Assembly: GCA_036500605.1 (NCBI GenBank)
Contig: DASYBU010000015.1
Coordinates: 40,129-104,128 of the forward strand
Reading direction: 5' to 3'
Length of the DNA stretch: 64,000 bases
Source of the DNA: JAFALK01 sp036500605
Lineage (GTDB): Bacteria; Pseudomonadota; Gammaproteobacteria; Burkholderiales; Burkholderiaceae_C
The notes under the pieces: generated by a model
The model's input: only the letters and a program-made list of their open reading frames with translations
Told to the model about the DNA's origin: nothing
Database searches by the model: none
Shown: positions 24,634 to 32,440 of the stretch, piece by piece
Numbering within the stretch: the stretch's first letter is position 1
How the letters are laid out: each line of letters begins with the position of its first letter
Position numbers and translations under genes: made by a program

Positions 24634-25203
24634 TCAGTTTTTACCGGTGCCGAGGCCGAGGCTGCTGTCGGCCTCGACCACGCCGCTGGCGGCGTCGGCT
24701 GCGCGCTGGGCCGCGATGCTGGCCATCAATTCACGCTGGCGCGGGCTGATGCAATCGTCCACCAGGCGCTGGCCGGCTTTCACGTCGAGCAGCATGGACT
24801 TGTTGGCGATCTGGATCATCAGCGTGCGGCCGGTCACGTCTTCCAGGCGCAGCGCGCCGGTGCTGGAAAGCACGGGCTTCATGGTGAAGGTCTGCTTCTC
24901 CCAGTGCACGTCCACATAGCCTTCCTTGGCCGTGTGCGGCTCGATCATGATCGACTGCTTGAGCTCGCACTCGTACTGGCCGAGGTAGGCGAGCTTGGCG
25001 GCTTCGATCTGCTCGGGCAGGGCGTCAGGCAAAGCCGCAGGGACGGGGGCGGGCTTGGCGGCCTGCTTCTTGGCGGGAGACTTGGTGACGTGCTTGGGTG
25101 CGGCTTTTGCCGGAGCTTTGGCCGCCGTGGTCTGCGCCATCACGGCGCCGGACAGCAGGCCGAGGGCTACGGAAATCAGGAGGGGGGCGAACTTGGAATT
25201 CAT
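24634..25203 (-). CDS. Exported protein with Lys/Ala/Pro-rich linker and an MliC-like C-terminal pattern
   Basis: A 189-residue protein: signal peptide (MNSKFAPLLISVALGLLSGA, cleavage after VMA), then a Lys/Ala/Pro-rich low-complexity linker (about 25-60), then a compact domain (about 65-165). The domain pattern, YECELKQSIMIE, VHWEKQTFTMKPVLSSTGAL, IANKSMLL and a second Cys in VDDC, recalls MliC/PliC lysozyme inhibitors (two Cys, a central SSGA-like turn). This is a resemblance only. ATG 25203 starts the signal peptide; upstream in-frame codons do not. Alternatively it is an unclassified periplasmic protein. Confidence 0.6.
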   Translation of the reverse strand: MNSKFAPLLISVALGLLSGAVMAQTTAAKAPAKAAPKHVTKSPAKKQAAKPAPVPAALPDALPEQIEAAKLAYLGQYECELKQSIMIEPHTAKEGYVDVHWEKQTFTMKPVLSSTGALRLEDVTGRTLMIQIANKSMLLDVKAGQRLVDDCISPRQRELMASIAAQRAADAASGVVEADSSLGLGTGKN

Positions 25204-25286
25204 GCAAATCTCTTGAGGGTCAGGGGAACGCCGCCCGAATGTAGGGCCGGTGGGTGACGCTCTCGTGAGCAATTGTCACCGCGAAC

Positions 25287-26270
25287 TCAAGCAGAAAACC
25301 ATGCGGCGGTGGCGCTCGCGCCTAGGACTTGCCCTGTGCGATGAGCGCGTTCCAGCAGTTGCCAGTAATAGCGGTAGCTGGCGCGGTCGTGAAGCGTGTC
25401 GCGATGTCGGATGGGCGCCCATTGCGCGGCCTGCGCGGCGGCAATGATCTCGGCCGCCTGCTCGATCTCAGCGCTGCTCGGTGCGAAGGCTTCGATGATG
25501 GGCTGGATTTGCGAAGGATGGATGCTCCACATCCGGGTGTAGCCAAACTCGTTGGCGGCGCGGCGAGCGCTGAGCTTGAGCGCCTCGGTATCCTTGAATT
25601 CGGTGACCACGCAGTGCGAGGGCGTCTTGCCGAAAGCATGTGCGGCGGCGGCGATCTCGAGCTTGGCGCGCACCACCAGAGGATGCGTGAACTGCCCCGG
25701 CACGCCCATCGCCGATCCGGGAATCGCCCCGCGATGCGCGGAGACGAAATCCATGAGGCCGAACGAGAGGCTTTGCACGCGAGGGTGCGCTGCAATCTGT
25801 TGCACATCGATCAAGGCGCCATGCGTTTCCACCAAAACATGCACAGGCAGCGGGTTCTTGATGCCGTGCGACTTGAGCGTTAGGTCGATGAACCCGCAGG
25901 CGGCGTTCACATCGGCCAGATGGCGCGGCTTGGGCACCATCAGATAGGCGAGCTGTTCGCCGCCGTGCTTGACCAGCTCATCAACATCGGCCTCGAAAGC
26001 TGGGTGGCCAAAGGGATGGACGCGGGCGCCGACGCGGCCGTGATGGTTGTCCGCGCTGTTCAGCATGGAGAGTACGAGTTGCACATGTTCGGCTTCGCCA
26101 CCGATCGGCGCACCGTCTTCGCAATCGAGCGTGATGTCGAACACCGGGCCCATCTCGGCCTGCAATTCGAGGCTCTTCTTCATGCGGGCTTCGACACCGC
26201 AGTAGTGGTCGACGACGGGCAGGGCGACCGCAGCGTCGCCATCTTCAAACAAGGCCAGTTTTGGATGCAT
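25287..26270 (-). CDS. CoA ester lyase, HpcH/HpaI-CitE family
   Basis: A 327-residue TIM-barrel lyase. The start at 26270 (MHPKLALFEDGDAAVALPVV) is followed by the family core: ITLDCEDGAPIGGE (metal/Arg region), RVHPFGHPAFEADV, YLMVPKPR, PVHVLVETHGALID with the catalytic/metal Glu, SFGLMDFVSAHRG, and a C-terminal MWSIHPSQIQPI. Such enzymes cleave or form malyl-CoA-type or citramalyl-CoA-type esters. The location among acnB, mdh, sdh and gltA suggests a role around C4/C5 dicarboxylate CoA esters, but the exact substrate is not determinable. The frame extends far upstream into the repeat region without a credible start. Confidence 0.85.
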   Translation of the reverse strand: MHPKLALFEDGDAAVALPVVDHYCGVEARMKKSLELQAEMGPVFDITLDCEDGAPIGGEAEHVQLVLSMLNSADNHHGRVGARVHPFGHPAFEADVDELVKHGGEQLAYLMVPKPRHLADVNAACGFIDLTLKSHGIKNPLPVHVLVETHGALIDVQQIAAHPRVQSLSFGLMDFVSAHRGAIPGSAMGVPGQFTHPLVVRAKLEIAAAAHAFGKTPSHCVVTEFKDTEALKLSARRAANEFGYTRMWSIHPSQIQPIIEAFAPSSAEIEQAAEIIAAAQAAQWAPIRHRDTLHDRASYRYYWQLLERAHRTGQVLGASATAAWFSA

Positions 26271-26364
26271 GGCGGTGACTGTATCCGTCGACGAAGCGGT
26301 CTGAGGTGCTGGCGATGTGGCGAGCGGGTCTTGGTGGAGAGTCGTTTGCGGTGAGCGGGCGACC

Positions 26365-26441
26365 GAAGCCGGAGCGTCCCTGCCCCTAACCGCCTCTAAC
26401 CCGCTTATGTCGGCGGTTAGGGGCAGGAACACTCCGGCTTC
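26365..26441. repeat. Hairpin 1 of the mdh-upstream... repeat structure (26-bp interrupted stem)
   Basis: Outer arms GAAGCCGGAG (26365-26374) and CTCCGGCTTC (26432-26441), a 4x4 internal loop, then a perfect 16-bp inner stem CCTGCCCCTAACCGCC (26379-26394) with its complement at 26412-26427. The 17-base loop (26395-26411) contains AACCCGCTTATGTC. Note that the element lies downstream of mdh and upstream of the lyase gene on the minus strand. Confidence 0.85.
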
Positions 26442-26508
26442 TTCCACCAGTGGCTTGTTCGACGAGGCGTTCGCGGACGCCGGCCTTCTCAACAAACCTC
26501 GGTGCACA

Positions 26509-26580
26509 GCCAGCATGTTCCGGCCCGTATCCGCCGACATAAGCGGGTTCGGAGGTGGATACGGGCCGGGACGTGCTGGC
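26509..26580. repeat. Hairpin 2, with a loop complementary to hairpin 1
   Basis: Outer arms GCCAGCA (26509-26515) and TGCTGGC (26574-26580), a 4x4 internal loop, then a perfect 13-bp stem CCGGCCCGTATCC (26520-26532) with its complement at 26557-26569, extendable by three pairs including one G-U. The loop (26536-26553) contains GACATAAGCGGGTT, the exact reverse complement of 14 bases of hairpin 1's loop. The two could form a kissing-loop RNA or a DNA cruciform pair. Confidence 0.85.
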
Positions 26581-26618
26581 GGTATGGCGCGCAGGTCTTG
26601 GCAGGAGCTCTTCGGCTT

Positions 26619-26669
26619 CTTGAGCGAAATGAAAGAGGGCCGGTAAAACCGGCCCTCGTTTCGCTCAAG
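26619..26669 (-). terminator. Intrinsic terminator of mdh
   Basis: Perfect 9-bp stem GAGGGCCGG (26635-26643) / CCGGCCCTC (26649-26657), loop of five bases, followed on the minus strand by TTTCATTT. It is nested inside a wider inverted repeat CTTGAGCGAAA / TTTCGCTCAAG (26619-26629 and 26659-26669). It begins 31 bases after the mdh stop. Confidence 0.85.
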
Positions 26670-26688
26670 CATTGCCGCTTGTTGCCGC

Positions 26689-27675
26689 TTACAGCAGGTG
26701 CTTCACACCATCCTGTTCGCCTTGCAGTTCAGCCAGCGTGAGGTTGATGCGCTCTTGCGAGAAAGCATCGATCGGCAGGCCTTCGACGATCTTGTATTCG
26801 CCGCCTTCGCAGGTGACGGGGAAGCCGAACATGACTTCCTTGGGGATGCCGTAGTCGCCGTTCGACGGGATGCCCATCGTGACCCACTTGCCGTTGGTGC
26901 CCAGGGCCCAGTCGCGCATGTGATCGATGGCGGCGTTGGCTGCCGAGGCGGCCGACGACAGGCCGCGAGCGGCAATGATGGCCGCGCCGCGCTTGCCGAC
27001 GGTGGGCAGGAAGGTGTCGGCGTTCCAGACCTGATCGTTGATCATGTCCTTGATGGCCTTGCCGTTCACGGTGGCGAAGCGGTAGTCGGCGTACATCGTG
27101 GGCGAATGGTTGCCCCAGACGGTCAGCTTCTCGATATCGCCCACGGCGGTGCCAGTCTTGGCGGCCAGTTGCGAAGCGGCGCGGTTGTGGTCCAGGCGCA
27201 GCATGGCGGTGAAGTTCTTGGCCGGCAGATCCGGGGCCGACTTCATCGCGATGTAGGCGTTGGTGTTGGCGGGGTTGCCGACGACCAGCACCTTCACGTT
27301 GCGCGAAGCAACTGCGTTCAGCGCCTTGCCTTGCGTGATGAAGATGGCGCCGTTGATGGCCAGCAGTTCGGCACGTTCCATGCCGGGGCCGCGCGGACGC
27401 GAGCCGACCAGCAGCGCGTAGTCGGTGTCCTTGAAGGCTTGCATCGGGTCGCTGTGGGCTTCAACGCCGGCCAGCAGCGGGAAGGCGCAGTCTTCCAGTT
27501 CCATGATCACGCCCTTGAGCGCGTTCTGGGCCTTCTCGTCGGGGATCTCCAGCAGTTGCAGGATCACGGGCTGGTCCTTGCCCAGCATTTCGCCGGAGGC
27601 GATGCGGAACAGCAGGGCATAGCCAATCTGGCCAGCGGCGCCGGTGACGGCAACGCGAACGGGTTTCTTGCTCAT
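26689..27675 (-). CDS. mdh: Malate dehydrogenase
   Basis: A 328-residue NAD-dependent malate dehydrogenase of the LDH-like, 'cytosolic-type' group common in betaproteobacteria. It carries the dinucleotide-binding TGAAGQIGYALLFRIASGE, substrate Arg in LVGSRPRGPGMERAELL, the catalytic Asp/His pair in NPANTNAY and WGNHSPTMYADY, and DWALGTNG near the C-terminus. It oxidises malate to oxaloacetate in the TCA cycle. Divergent from the gntR-sdh operon with a 255-base shared upstream region; a strong terminator follows. Confidence 0.96.
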   Translation of the reverse strand: MSKKPVRVAVTGAAGQIGYALLFRIASGEMLGKDQPVILQLLEIPDEKAQNALKGVIMELEDCAFPLLAGVEAHSDPMQAFKDTDYALLVGSRPRGPGMERAELLAINGAIFITQGKALNAVASRNVKVLVVGNPANTNAYIAMKSAPDLPAKNFTAMLRLDHNRAASQLAAKTGTAVGDIEKLTVWGNHSPTMYADYRFATVNGKAIKDMINDQVWNADTFLPTVGKRGAAIIAARGLSSAASAANAAIDHMRDWALGTNGKWVTMGIPSNGDYGIPKEVMFGFPVTCEGGEYKIVEGLPIDAFSQERINLTLAELQGEQDGVKHLL

Positions 27676-27876
27676 TTTGAAAACTCCGGAGAAGTGATGA
27701 ATCTGGAAAGACGAATCTGGGAATGATTTTTGAAATCAGGCGGGCGCAAGTGTAGGCCAGCACCGGGTTCACCCGAGGCGGCCAGGGTCTCCTGAAACAT
27801 GAAGGAGTGCCGCGGCGGCCTGGTGACGGGCACCGCATTTTGCACTCAAAAATCAAGTTATGCTCGCGGTCTTGTG

Positions 27877-27888
27877 TCTTATAGAAGA
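27877..27888. promoter_or_regulatory. Palindrome-like motif between mdh and gntR, possible GntR operator
   Basis: TCTTATAGAAGA is a near-perfect 12-base palindrome lying 43 bases before the first gntR start codon and 201 bases before the mdh start, in the shared regulatory region. Short A/T-rich palindromes are typical GntR/HutC-family sites, and autoregulation by the adjacent regulator is the simple reading. Assignment is inference. Confidence 0.35.
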
Positions 27889-27930
27889 TTGGTCGGACAT
27901 TGGGCCTGAAGTCATGAACTTCATGCTGCA

Positions 27931-28689
27931 ATGCCGGTCATGTCTGTCATGGTCTCGCCTTCCGCGTCTTCCACTCCGTCCTTCAGCCCGCTGTACCAGC
28001 AGATCAAGGGCCTGATCATTGCCCGCCTCCAGGCGGGAGAGTGGAAAGCCGGCGAAGCCATCCCGAGTGAACAGGAACTGGCCGTGCGCTTCGGTGTGAG
28101 CCAGGGCACCGTTCGCAAGGCGATCGACGAGATGGCGGCCGATAACCTCGTGGTTCGACGGCAGGGCAAGGGCACTTTCGTGGCCACGCATGCCGAGAGC
28201 CAGATCCAGTACCGCTTCCTTCGCCTCGAGCCCGATGCCGATGCCGGCCAGAAGCTCGAACGGCAATTGCTCGACTGCCAACGCCAGCGCGCGCCAGCCT
28301 GGATCGCGAAGCTGCTGCAGATGCGCGCGGGCGATCCGATGGTGGAGGTGCGCCGCCTGCTGCGCAACCAGGGCCGGCCCATCGTGCTTGATGACATCTG
28401 GCTGCCCGGTGGCTTGTTCAAAGGCCTCACGACCGAGATGCTCGAACAGCATCGCGGCCCGTTCTATGGTCTCTTCGAGGCCGAGTTCGGCGTGCACATG
28501 ATCCGCGCCGAGGAAAAGCTCCGTGCGGTCGCGGCGGATGCGGAGACTGCCGAACTGCTTCAGGTCGAGATCGGCGCGCCGCTGCTCAGCGTCGAACGCC
28601 TCGCCTTCACCTATGGCGACAAGCCGGTGGAACTGCGCCGTGGCCTCTACCACACGGCCGAGCATTTCTATCGGAACGAGCTGAATTGA
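27931..28689 (+). CDS. GntR/HutC-family regulator upstream of the sdh operon
   Basis: Up to 252 residues; starts at 27931, 27940 or 27949 are possible and none has a clear ribosome-binding site. The N-terminal winged helix includes PLYQQIKGLIIARLQAGEW, IPSEQELAVRFGVSQGTVRK (the GntR recognition region) and RRQGKGTFVATH. The C-terminal UTRA ligand domain (about 95-245) has VEVRRLLRNQGRPIVLDD and YHTAEHFYRNE. HutC-type regulators bind small metabolites. The position 78 bases before sdhC, conserved in related Burkholderiales as I recall, makes control of the succinate dehydrogenase operon and perhaps of mdh likely. Confidence 0.85.
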   Translation: MPVMSVMVSPSASSTPSFSPLYQQIKGLIIARLQAGEWKAGEAIPSEQELAVRFGVSQGTVRKAIDEMAADNLVVRRQGKGTFVATHAESQIQYRFLRLEPDADAGQKLERQLLDCQRQRAPAWIAKLLQMRAGDPMVEVRRLLRNQGRPIVLDDIWLPGGLFKGLTTEMLEQHRGPFYGLFEAEFGVHMIRAEEKLRAVAADAETAELLQVEIGAPLLSVERLAFTYGDKPVELRRGLYHTAEHFYRNELN

Positions 28690-28767
28690 AATGCATCGCG
28701 TACTAACCCCTAGCTCGCGCTGTGTTGCCCTAAAATCTTTTGGTTTCGCTTCATTACAAGGTCGGCC

Positions 28768-29202
28768 ATGACAAACGCGCCCGCAAAAAAACGCCCCGTC
28801 TACCGCAACATCAACGCCTTCACCGACCTGCCGAGCTACCGCCTTCCCGCGGCCGGTTGGGTCTCGATTCTTCACCGCGTCAGCGGCCTCGTGATGTTCC
28901 TGCTGCTGCCCTTCATCCTCTGGATGTTCGACAACAGCCTGACCTCCGAGATCACGTACGACGCCTTCACCAACGCCTTCGTGGCCGGCATCGGCTTCGT
29001 GCCCGCCTGGTTCGTGAAGCTCGTGGTGCTGGCGTTGAGCTGGTCCTTCCTGCATCACTTCGTCGCCGGTGTTCGCCACCTGTGGATGGATGCCACGCAC
29101 AGCGTGAGCAAGGAACAGGGCCGCATCTCGGCGATCGTCACGCTGGTGTTGAGCCTGTTGCTCACCGCCGCAGTCGCCGCCAAGCTGTTCGGCGCGTACT
29201 GA
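28768..29202 (+). CDS. sdhC: Succinate dehydrogenase cytochrome b556 subunit
   Basis: A 144-residue membrane anchor with three transmembrane helices (about 33-55, 72-96 and 112-134). It has the family signature SILHRVSG (heme/quinone side) and the heme-ligand region FLHHFVAGVRHLWMD. With SdhD it holds heme b and the ubiquinone site and anchors the SdhAB catalytic dimer. AAGG lies seven bases before the ATG. First gene of sdhCDAB-sdhE-gltA, all on one strand with short gaps. Confidence 0.95.
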   Translation: MTNAPAKKRPVYRNINAFTDLPSYRLPAAGWVSILHRVSGLVMFLLLPFILWMFDNSLTSEITYDAFTNAFVAGIGFVPAWFVKLVVLALSWSFLHHFVAGVRHLWMDATHSVSKEQGRISAIVTLVLSLLLTAAVAAKLFGAY

Positions 29203-29233
29203 AACCCGATCAATAACTAAAAGGCTCAACGCA

Positions 29234-29593
29234 ATGAGTACCTATGGCTCCAAGCGCATAGTCGTCGGCGCGCACTACGGTCTGCGCGACTGGCTGGCCC
29301 AGCGCATCACCGCCGTGCTGATGGCTCTCTTCACCGTCGCCCTGCTGGTGCAGTTCCTGATGCCGGGCGAACTCGGCTATGACCACTGGGCTGCGATCTT
29401 CGCGCCGCAGTGGATGAAGCTGCTGACCTTCGTCACGATCATTTCGCTGGCGTATCACGCCTGGGTCGGCATGCGCGATATCTGGATGGATTACGTACAG
29501 CCCGTGGGTATTCGCCTGGCTTTGCAGGTGTTCACGCTGGTCTGGCTGGTGGCTTGCGCCGGCTGGGGCATCCAGGTGCTTTGGAGAATTTGA
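29234..29593 (+). CDS. sdhD: Succinate dehydrogenase hydrophobic membrane anchor subunit
   Basis: A 119-residue protein with three transmembrane helices (about 22-44, 55-77 and 92-115). It contains AYHAWVGMRDIWMDYVQP, the region supplying the second heme ligand and the quinone-site Asp-Tyr pair. The stop TGA shares its last base with the sdhA ATG (TGATG), giving tight translational coupling. Confidence 0.95.
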   Translation: MSTYGSKRIVVGAHYGLRDWLAQRITAVLMALFTVALLVQFLMPGELGYDHWAAIFAPQWMKLLTFVTIISLAYHAWVGMRDIWMDYVQPVGIRLALQVFTLVWLVACAGWGIQVLWRI

Positions 29594-31398
29594 TGCAAAT
29601 TGGAACCACTCTGCCCAAGCGCAAGTTTGATGTCGTGATCGTCGGTGCCGGCGGCTCCGGCATGCGCGCTTCGCTGCAGCTCTCGCTGGCCGGCCTCAAT
29701 GTGGCTGTGCTGTCCAAGGTCTTCCCGACCCGCTCGCACACGGTTGCAGCGCAGGGCGGCATCGGCGCCTCGCTCGGCAATATGAGCGAGGACAACTGGC
29801 ACTATCACTTCTACGACACCGTCAAGGGTTCCGACTGGCTCGGCGACCAGGACGCGATCGAGTTCATGTGCCGCGAAGCGCCCAAGGTCGTCTACGAGCT
29901 TGAACACTTCGGCATGCCGTTTGACCGCAATGCCGACGGCACCATCTACCAGCGCCCCTTCGGTGGCCACACCGCCAATTACGGCGAAAAGCCCGTGCAG
30001 CGCGCCTGCGCTGCGGCAGACCGCACCGGCCACGCGCTGCTGCACACGCTGTACCAGCAGAACGTCAAGGCCCGCACGCAGTTCTTCGTTGAATGGATGG
30101 CGCTGGACATCATCCGCGACGCCGACGGCGATGCGGTCGGCGTGACCGCGCTGGAAATGGAAACGGGCGAAGTCCACATCCTGGAAGCCAAGACCGTGCT
30201 GCTGGCCACCGGCGGTGCAGGGCGCATCTTCGCGGCCTCGACCAACGCCTTCATCAACACCGGCGACGGCCTGGGCATGGCGGCGCGTGCCGGCATCCCG
30301 CTGCAGGACATGGAGTTCTGGCAGTTCCACCCGACCGGCGTGGCCGGCGCGGGCGTGCTGCTGACCGAAGGCTGTCGCGGCGAGGGCGCGATTCTGCGCA
30401 ACTCCGATGGCGAGCGTTTCATGGAGCGCTATGCGCCCACGCTGAAGGATCTGGCCCCGCGTGACTTCGTCTCGCGCTCGATGGACCAGGAGATCAAGGA
30501 AGGTCGCGGCTGCGGTCCCAACAAGGACTACATCCTGCTGGACATGACCCACCTCGGCGCCGAGACCATCCACAAGCGCCTGCCTTCGGTGCAGGAGATC
30601 GGCCACAACTTCGCCAACGTCGACATCACGAAGGAATCGATCCCTGTGGTGCCGACCATCCACTACCAGATGGGTGGCATTCCGACCAACATCCACGGTC
30701 AGGTGGTCGTGCCCGCGAACGGTATCCACAACCAGGTCATCAACGGCCTCTACGCCGTGGGCGAATGCTCTTGCGTGAGCGTACACGGCGCCAACCGCCT
30801 GGGCACCAACTCGCTGCTCGACCTGCTGGTGTTCGGCCGCGCGGCCGGCAACCACATTGTCGACTTCAACCTCAAGAACAAGTCGCACAAGCCTCTGCCC
30901 AAGGACGCTGCGGACCGCACGCTGGCCCGCCTGGCGCGCCTGGACAACGCCACCGGTGGCGAGTATTCGCAGACGGTCGCCAACGACATCCGCTCGACCA
31001 TGCAGCAACACGCGGCCGTGTTCCGCACGCAGAAGAGCATGGACGAAGGCGTGATCAAGATCGCTGCGTTGCGCGAGCGCGTGGCGGGCCTGGCCCTGAA
31101 GGACAAGTCCAAGGTCTTCAATACCGCCCGCATCGAAGCGCTCGAGGTCGAGAACCTGATCGAGTGCGCGCAAGCCACGATGGTCTCGGCCGCCGCCCGC
31201 AAGGAATGCCGTGGCGCCCACACCGTGGACGACTACGAGCACCCGGCCGATCACCCGACCGCGCCGCTGGGCCGTGACGATGCGAACTGGATGAAGCACA
31301 CGCTGTGGTACTCCGAGACCAACAGCCTGGACTACAAGCCGGTGAATCTGAAGCCGCTGACGGTGGACTCCGTGCCTCCGAAGGTCCGTACCTTCTAA
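29593..31398 (+). CDS. sdhA: Succinate dehydrogenase flavoprotein subunit
   Basis: A 601-residue flavoprotein. ATG 29593 was chosen because the sdhD stop overlaps it and GGAG lies eight bases upstream; the frame is open further back only by running through sdhD. It has FAD-binding VVIVGAGGSGMRASLQLSLA, the covalent-FAD His in RSHTVAAQGGIGASLGN, substrate and catalytic residues in FHPTGVAGAGVLLTEGCRGE, and HGANRLGTNSLLDLLVFGR. It oxidises succinate to fumarate. Flavinylation should need SdhE, encoded two genes downstream. Confidence 0.97.
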   Translation: MQIGTTLPKRKFDVVIVGAGGSGMRASLQLSLAGLNVAVLSKVFPTRSHTVAAQGGIGASLGNMSEDNWHYHFYDTVKGSDWLGDQDAIEFMCREAPKVVYELEHFGMPFDRNADGTIYQRPFGGHTANYGEKPVQRACAAADRTGHALLHTLYQQNVKARTQFFVEWMALDIIRDADGDAVGVTALEMETGEVHILEAKTVLLATGGAGRIFAASTNAFINTGDGLGMAARAGIPLQDMEFWQFHPTGVAGAGVLLTEGCRGEGAILRNSDGERFMERYAPTLKDLAPRDFVSRSMDQEIKEGRGCGPNKDYILLDMTHLGAETIHKRLPSVQEIGHNFANVDITKESIPVVPTIHYQMGGIPTNIHGQVVVPANGIHNQVINGLYAVGECSCVSVHGANRLGTNSLLDLLVFGRAAGNHIVDFNLKNKSHKPLPKDAADRTLARLARLDNATGGEYSQTVANDIRSTMQQHAAVFRTQKSMDEGVIKIAALRERVAGLALKDKSKVFNTARIEALEVENLIECAQATMVSAAARKECRGAHTVDDYEHPADHPTAPLGRDDANWMKHTLWYSETNSLDYKPVNLKPLTVDSVPPKVRTF

Positions 31399-31413
31399 AA
31401 GAGAACTACACAC

Positions 31414-32115
31414 ATGAAGCGCACTTTCGAGATTTACCGCTACGACCCGGACAAGGACGCCAAGCCCTACATGCAGACCCTCGAGGTCGAGCTGGACGGC
31501 CATGAGCGCATGCTGCTGGACGCCCTGATCAAGCTGAAGGAAGTCGATCCGACCCTGTCGTATCGCCGCTCCTGCCGCGAAGGCGTCTGCGGTTCCGACG
31601 CGATGAACATCAACGGCAAGAACGGTCTGGCCTGCCTGACCAACATGCTCACGCTGCCCGGTGTCATCAAGCTCAAGCCGCTGCCGGGCCTGCCCGTCGT
31701 GCGCGACCTGATCGTCGACATGACGCAGTTCTTCAAGCAGTACGACTCGATCAAGCCTTACCTTGTCAACGACACGCCGGCGCCTGAGAAGGAACGCCTG
31801 CAGTCGCCCGAGGAGCGCGAAGAGCTCAACGGCCTGTACGAATGCATCCTGTGCGCGAGCTGCTCGACGAGCTGCCCGAGCTTCTGGTGGAACCCCGACA
31901 AGTTCGTCGGCCCCGCCGGCCTGCTGCAAGCCTATCGCTTCATCGCCGACAGCCGCGACCAGTCGACCGCCGACCGCCTCGACAACCTCGAGGATCCGTA
32001 TCGCCTGTTCCGCTGCCACACGATCATGAACTGCGTGGATGTCTGTCCGAAGGGACTGAACCCCACCAAGGCGATCGGCAAGATCAAGGAACTGATGGTC
32101 CGCAGGGCCGTCTGA
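31414..32115 (+). CDS. sdhB: Succinate dehydrogenase iron-sulfur subunit
   Basis: A 233-residue protein with the three cluster sites in order. The [2Fe-2S] site is SCREGVCGSDAMNINGKNG with LAC about residues 57-77. The [4Fe-4S] site is CILCASCSTSCPSFW. The [3Fe-4S] site is CHTIMNCVDVCPKGLNPTKA. It conducts electrons from FAD in SdhA to quinone in SdhCD. Starts 15 bases after sdhA. Confidence 0.97.
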   Translation: MKRTFEIYRYDPDKDAKPYMQTLEVELDGHERMLLDALIKLKEVDPTLSYRRSCREGVCGSDAMNINGKNGLACLTNMLTLPGVIKLKPLPGLPVVRDLIVDMTQFFKQYDSIKPYLVNDTPAPEKERLQSPEEREELNGLYECILCASCSTSCPSFWWNPDKFVGPAGLLQAYRFIADSRDQSTADRLDNLEDPYRLFRCHTIMNCVDVCPKGLNPTKAIGKIKELMVRRAV

Positions 32116-32151
32116 TCAGGTCACCTGATCAATCCGCTTGAACAAGCCGTT

Positions 32152-32421
32152 ATGGAAACGACGCTGATCGATGAACGCGAACTCTCCAAGCTGCGCTGGC
32201 GCTGCCGGCGCGGCCTGCTGGAGAATGACCTTTTCATCGAGCGTTTTTTCGAGACGCATGAAAATCTCAGCCAGACCCAGGCAGAGGGCCTGAACCGGCT
32301 GATGGACCTGTCTGACAACGATCTGCTCGACCTGCTGCTGGTGCGCAAGCAAGCCCAAGGCGAGCTCGATCATCCCAGCGTCCACCTTGTGCTCAGCCAG
32401 CTCAGAACACCGACGAAGTAA
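32152..32421 (+). CDS. sdhE: Succinate dehydrogenase flavinylation factor SdhE
   Basis: An 89-residue small helical protein with the diagnostic RGxxE motif (RRGLLEND, about residues 18-25) used in covalent FAD attachment to SdhA. It lies between sdhB and gltA, where it should be made in step with its substrate. Also called succinate dehydrogenase assembly factor 2 (YgfY family). Confidence 0.92.
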   Translation: METTLIDERELSKLRWRCRRGLLENDLFIERFFETHENLSQTQAEGLNRLMDLSDNDLLDLLLVRKQAQGELDHPSVHLVLSQLRTPTK

Positions 32422-32440
32422 TTCAATAGAAGGAAGCCAC

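Larger units (their letters stand above)
26271..26688. repeat. Repeat-rich intergenic region between mdh and the CoA ester lyase gene
   Basis: Over 400 non-coding bases hold three kinds of repeat. There are two imperfect direct copies of a 34/35-base unit (26306-26339 and 26573-26607, both beginning GTGCTGGCG and containing GGTCTTGG). Between them lie two large hairpins (26365-26441 and 26509-26580). The hairpin loops and adjacent stems form an exact 19-base inverted repeat of each other (26398-26416 and 26531-26549, core AACCCGCTTATGTC). The mdh terminator follows. The arrangement looks like a REP/BIME-type or miniature non-autonomous element. No transposase is present. Confidence 0.7.

Noticed and set aside
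28715..28740. Sigma-70-like promoter just before sdhC (TAAAAT at about 28731)
   Set aside because: A -10-like hexamer is present, but no -35 element at proper spacing, so it is not listed as a feature.
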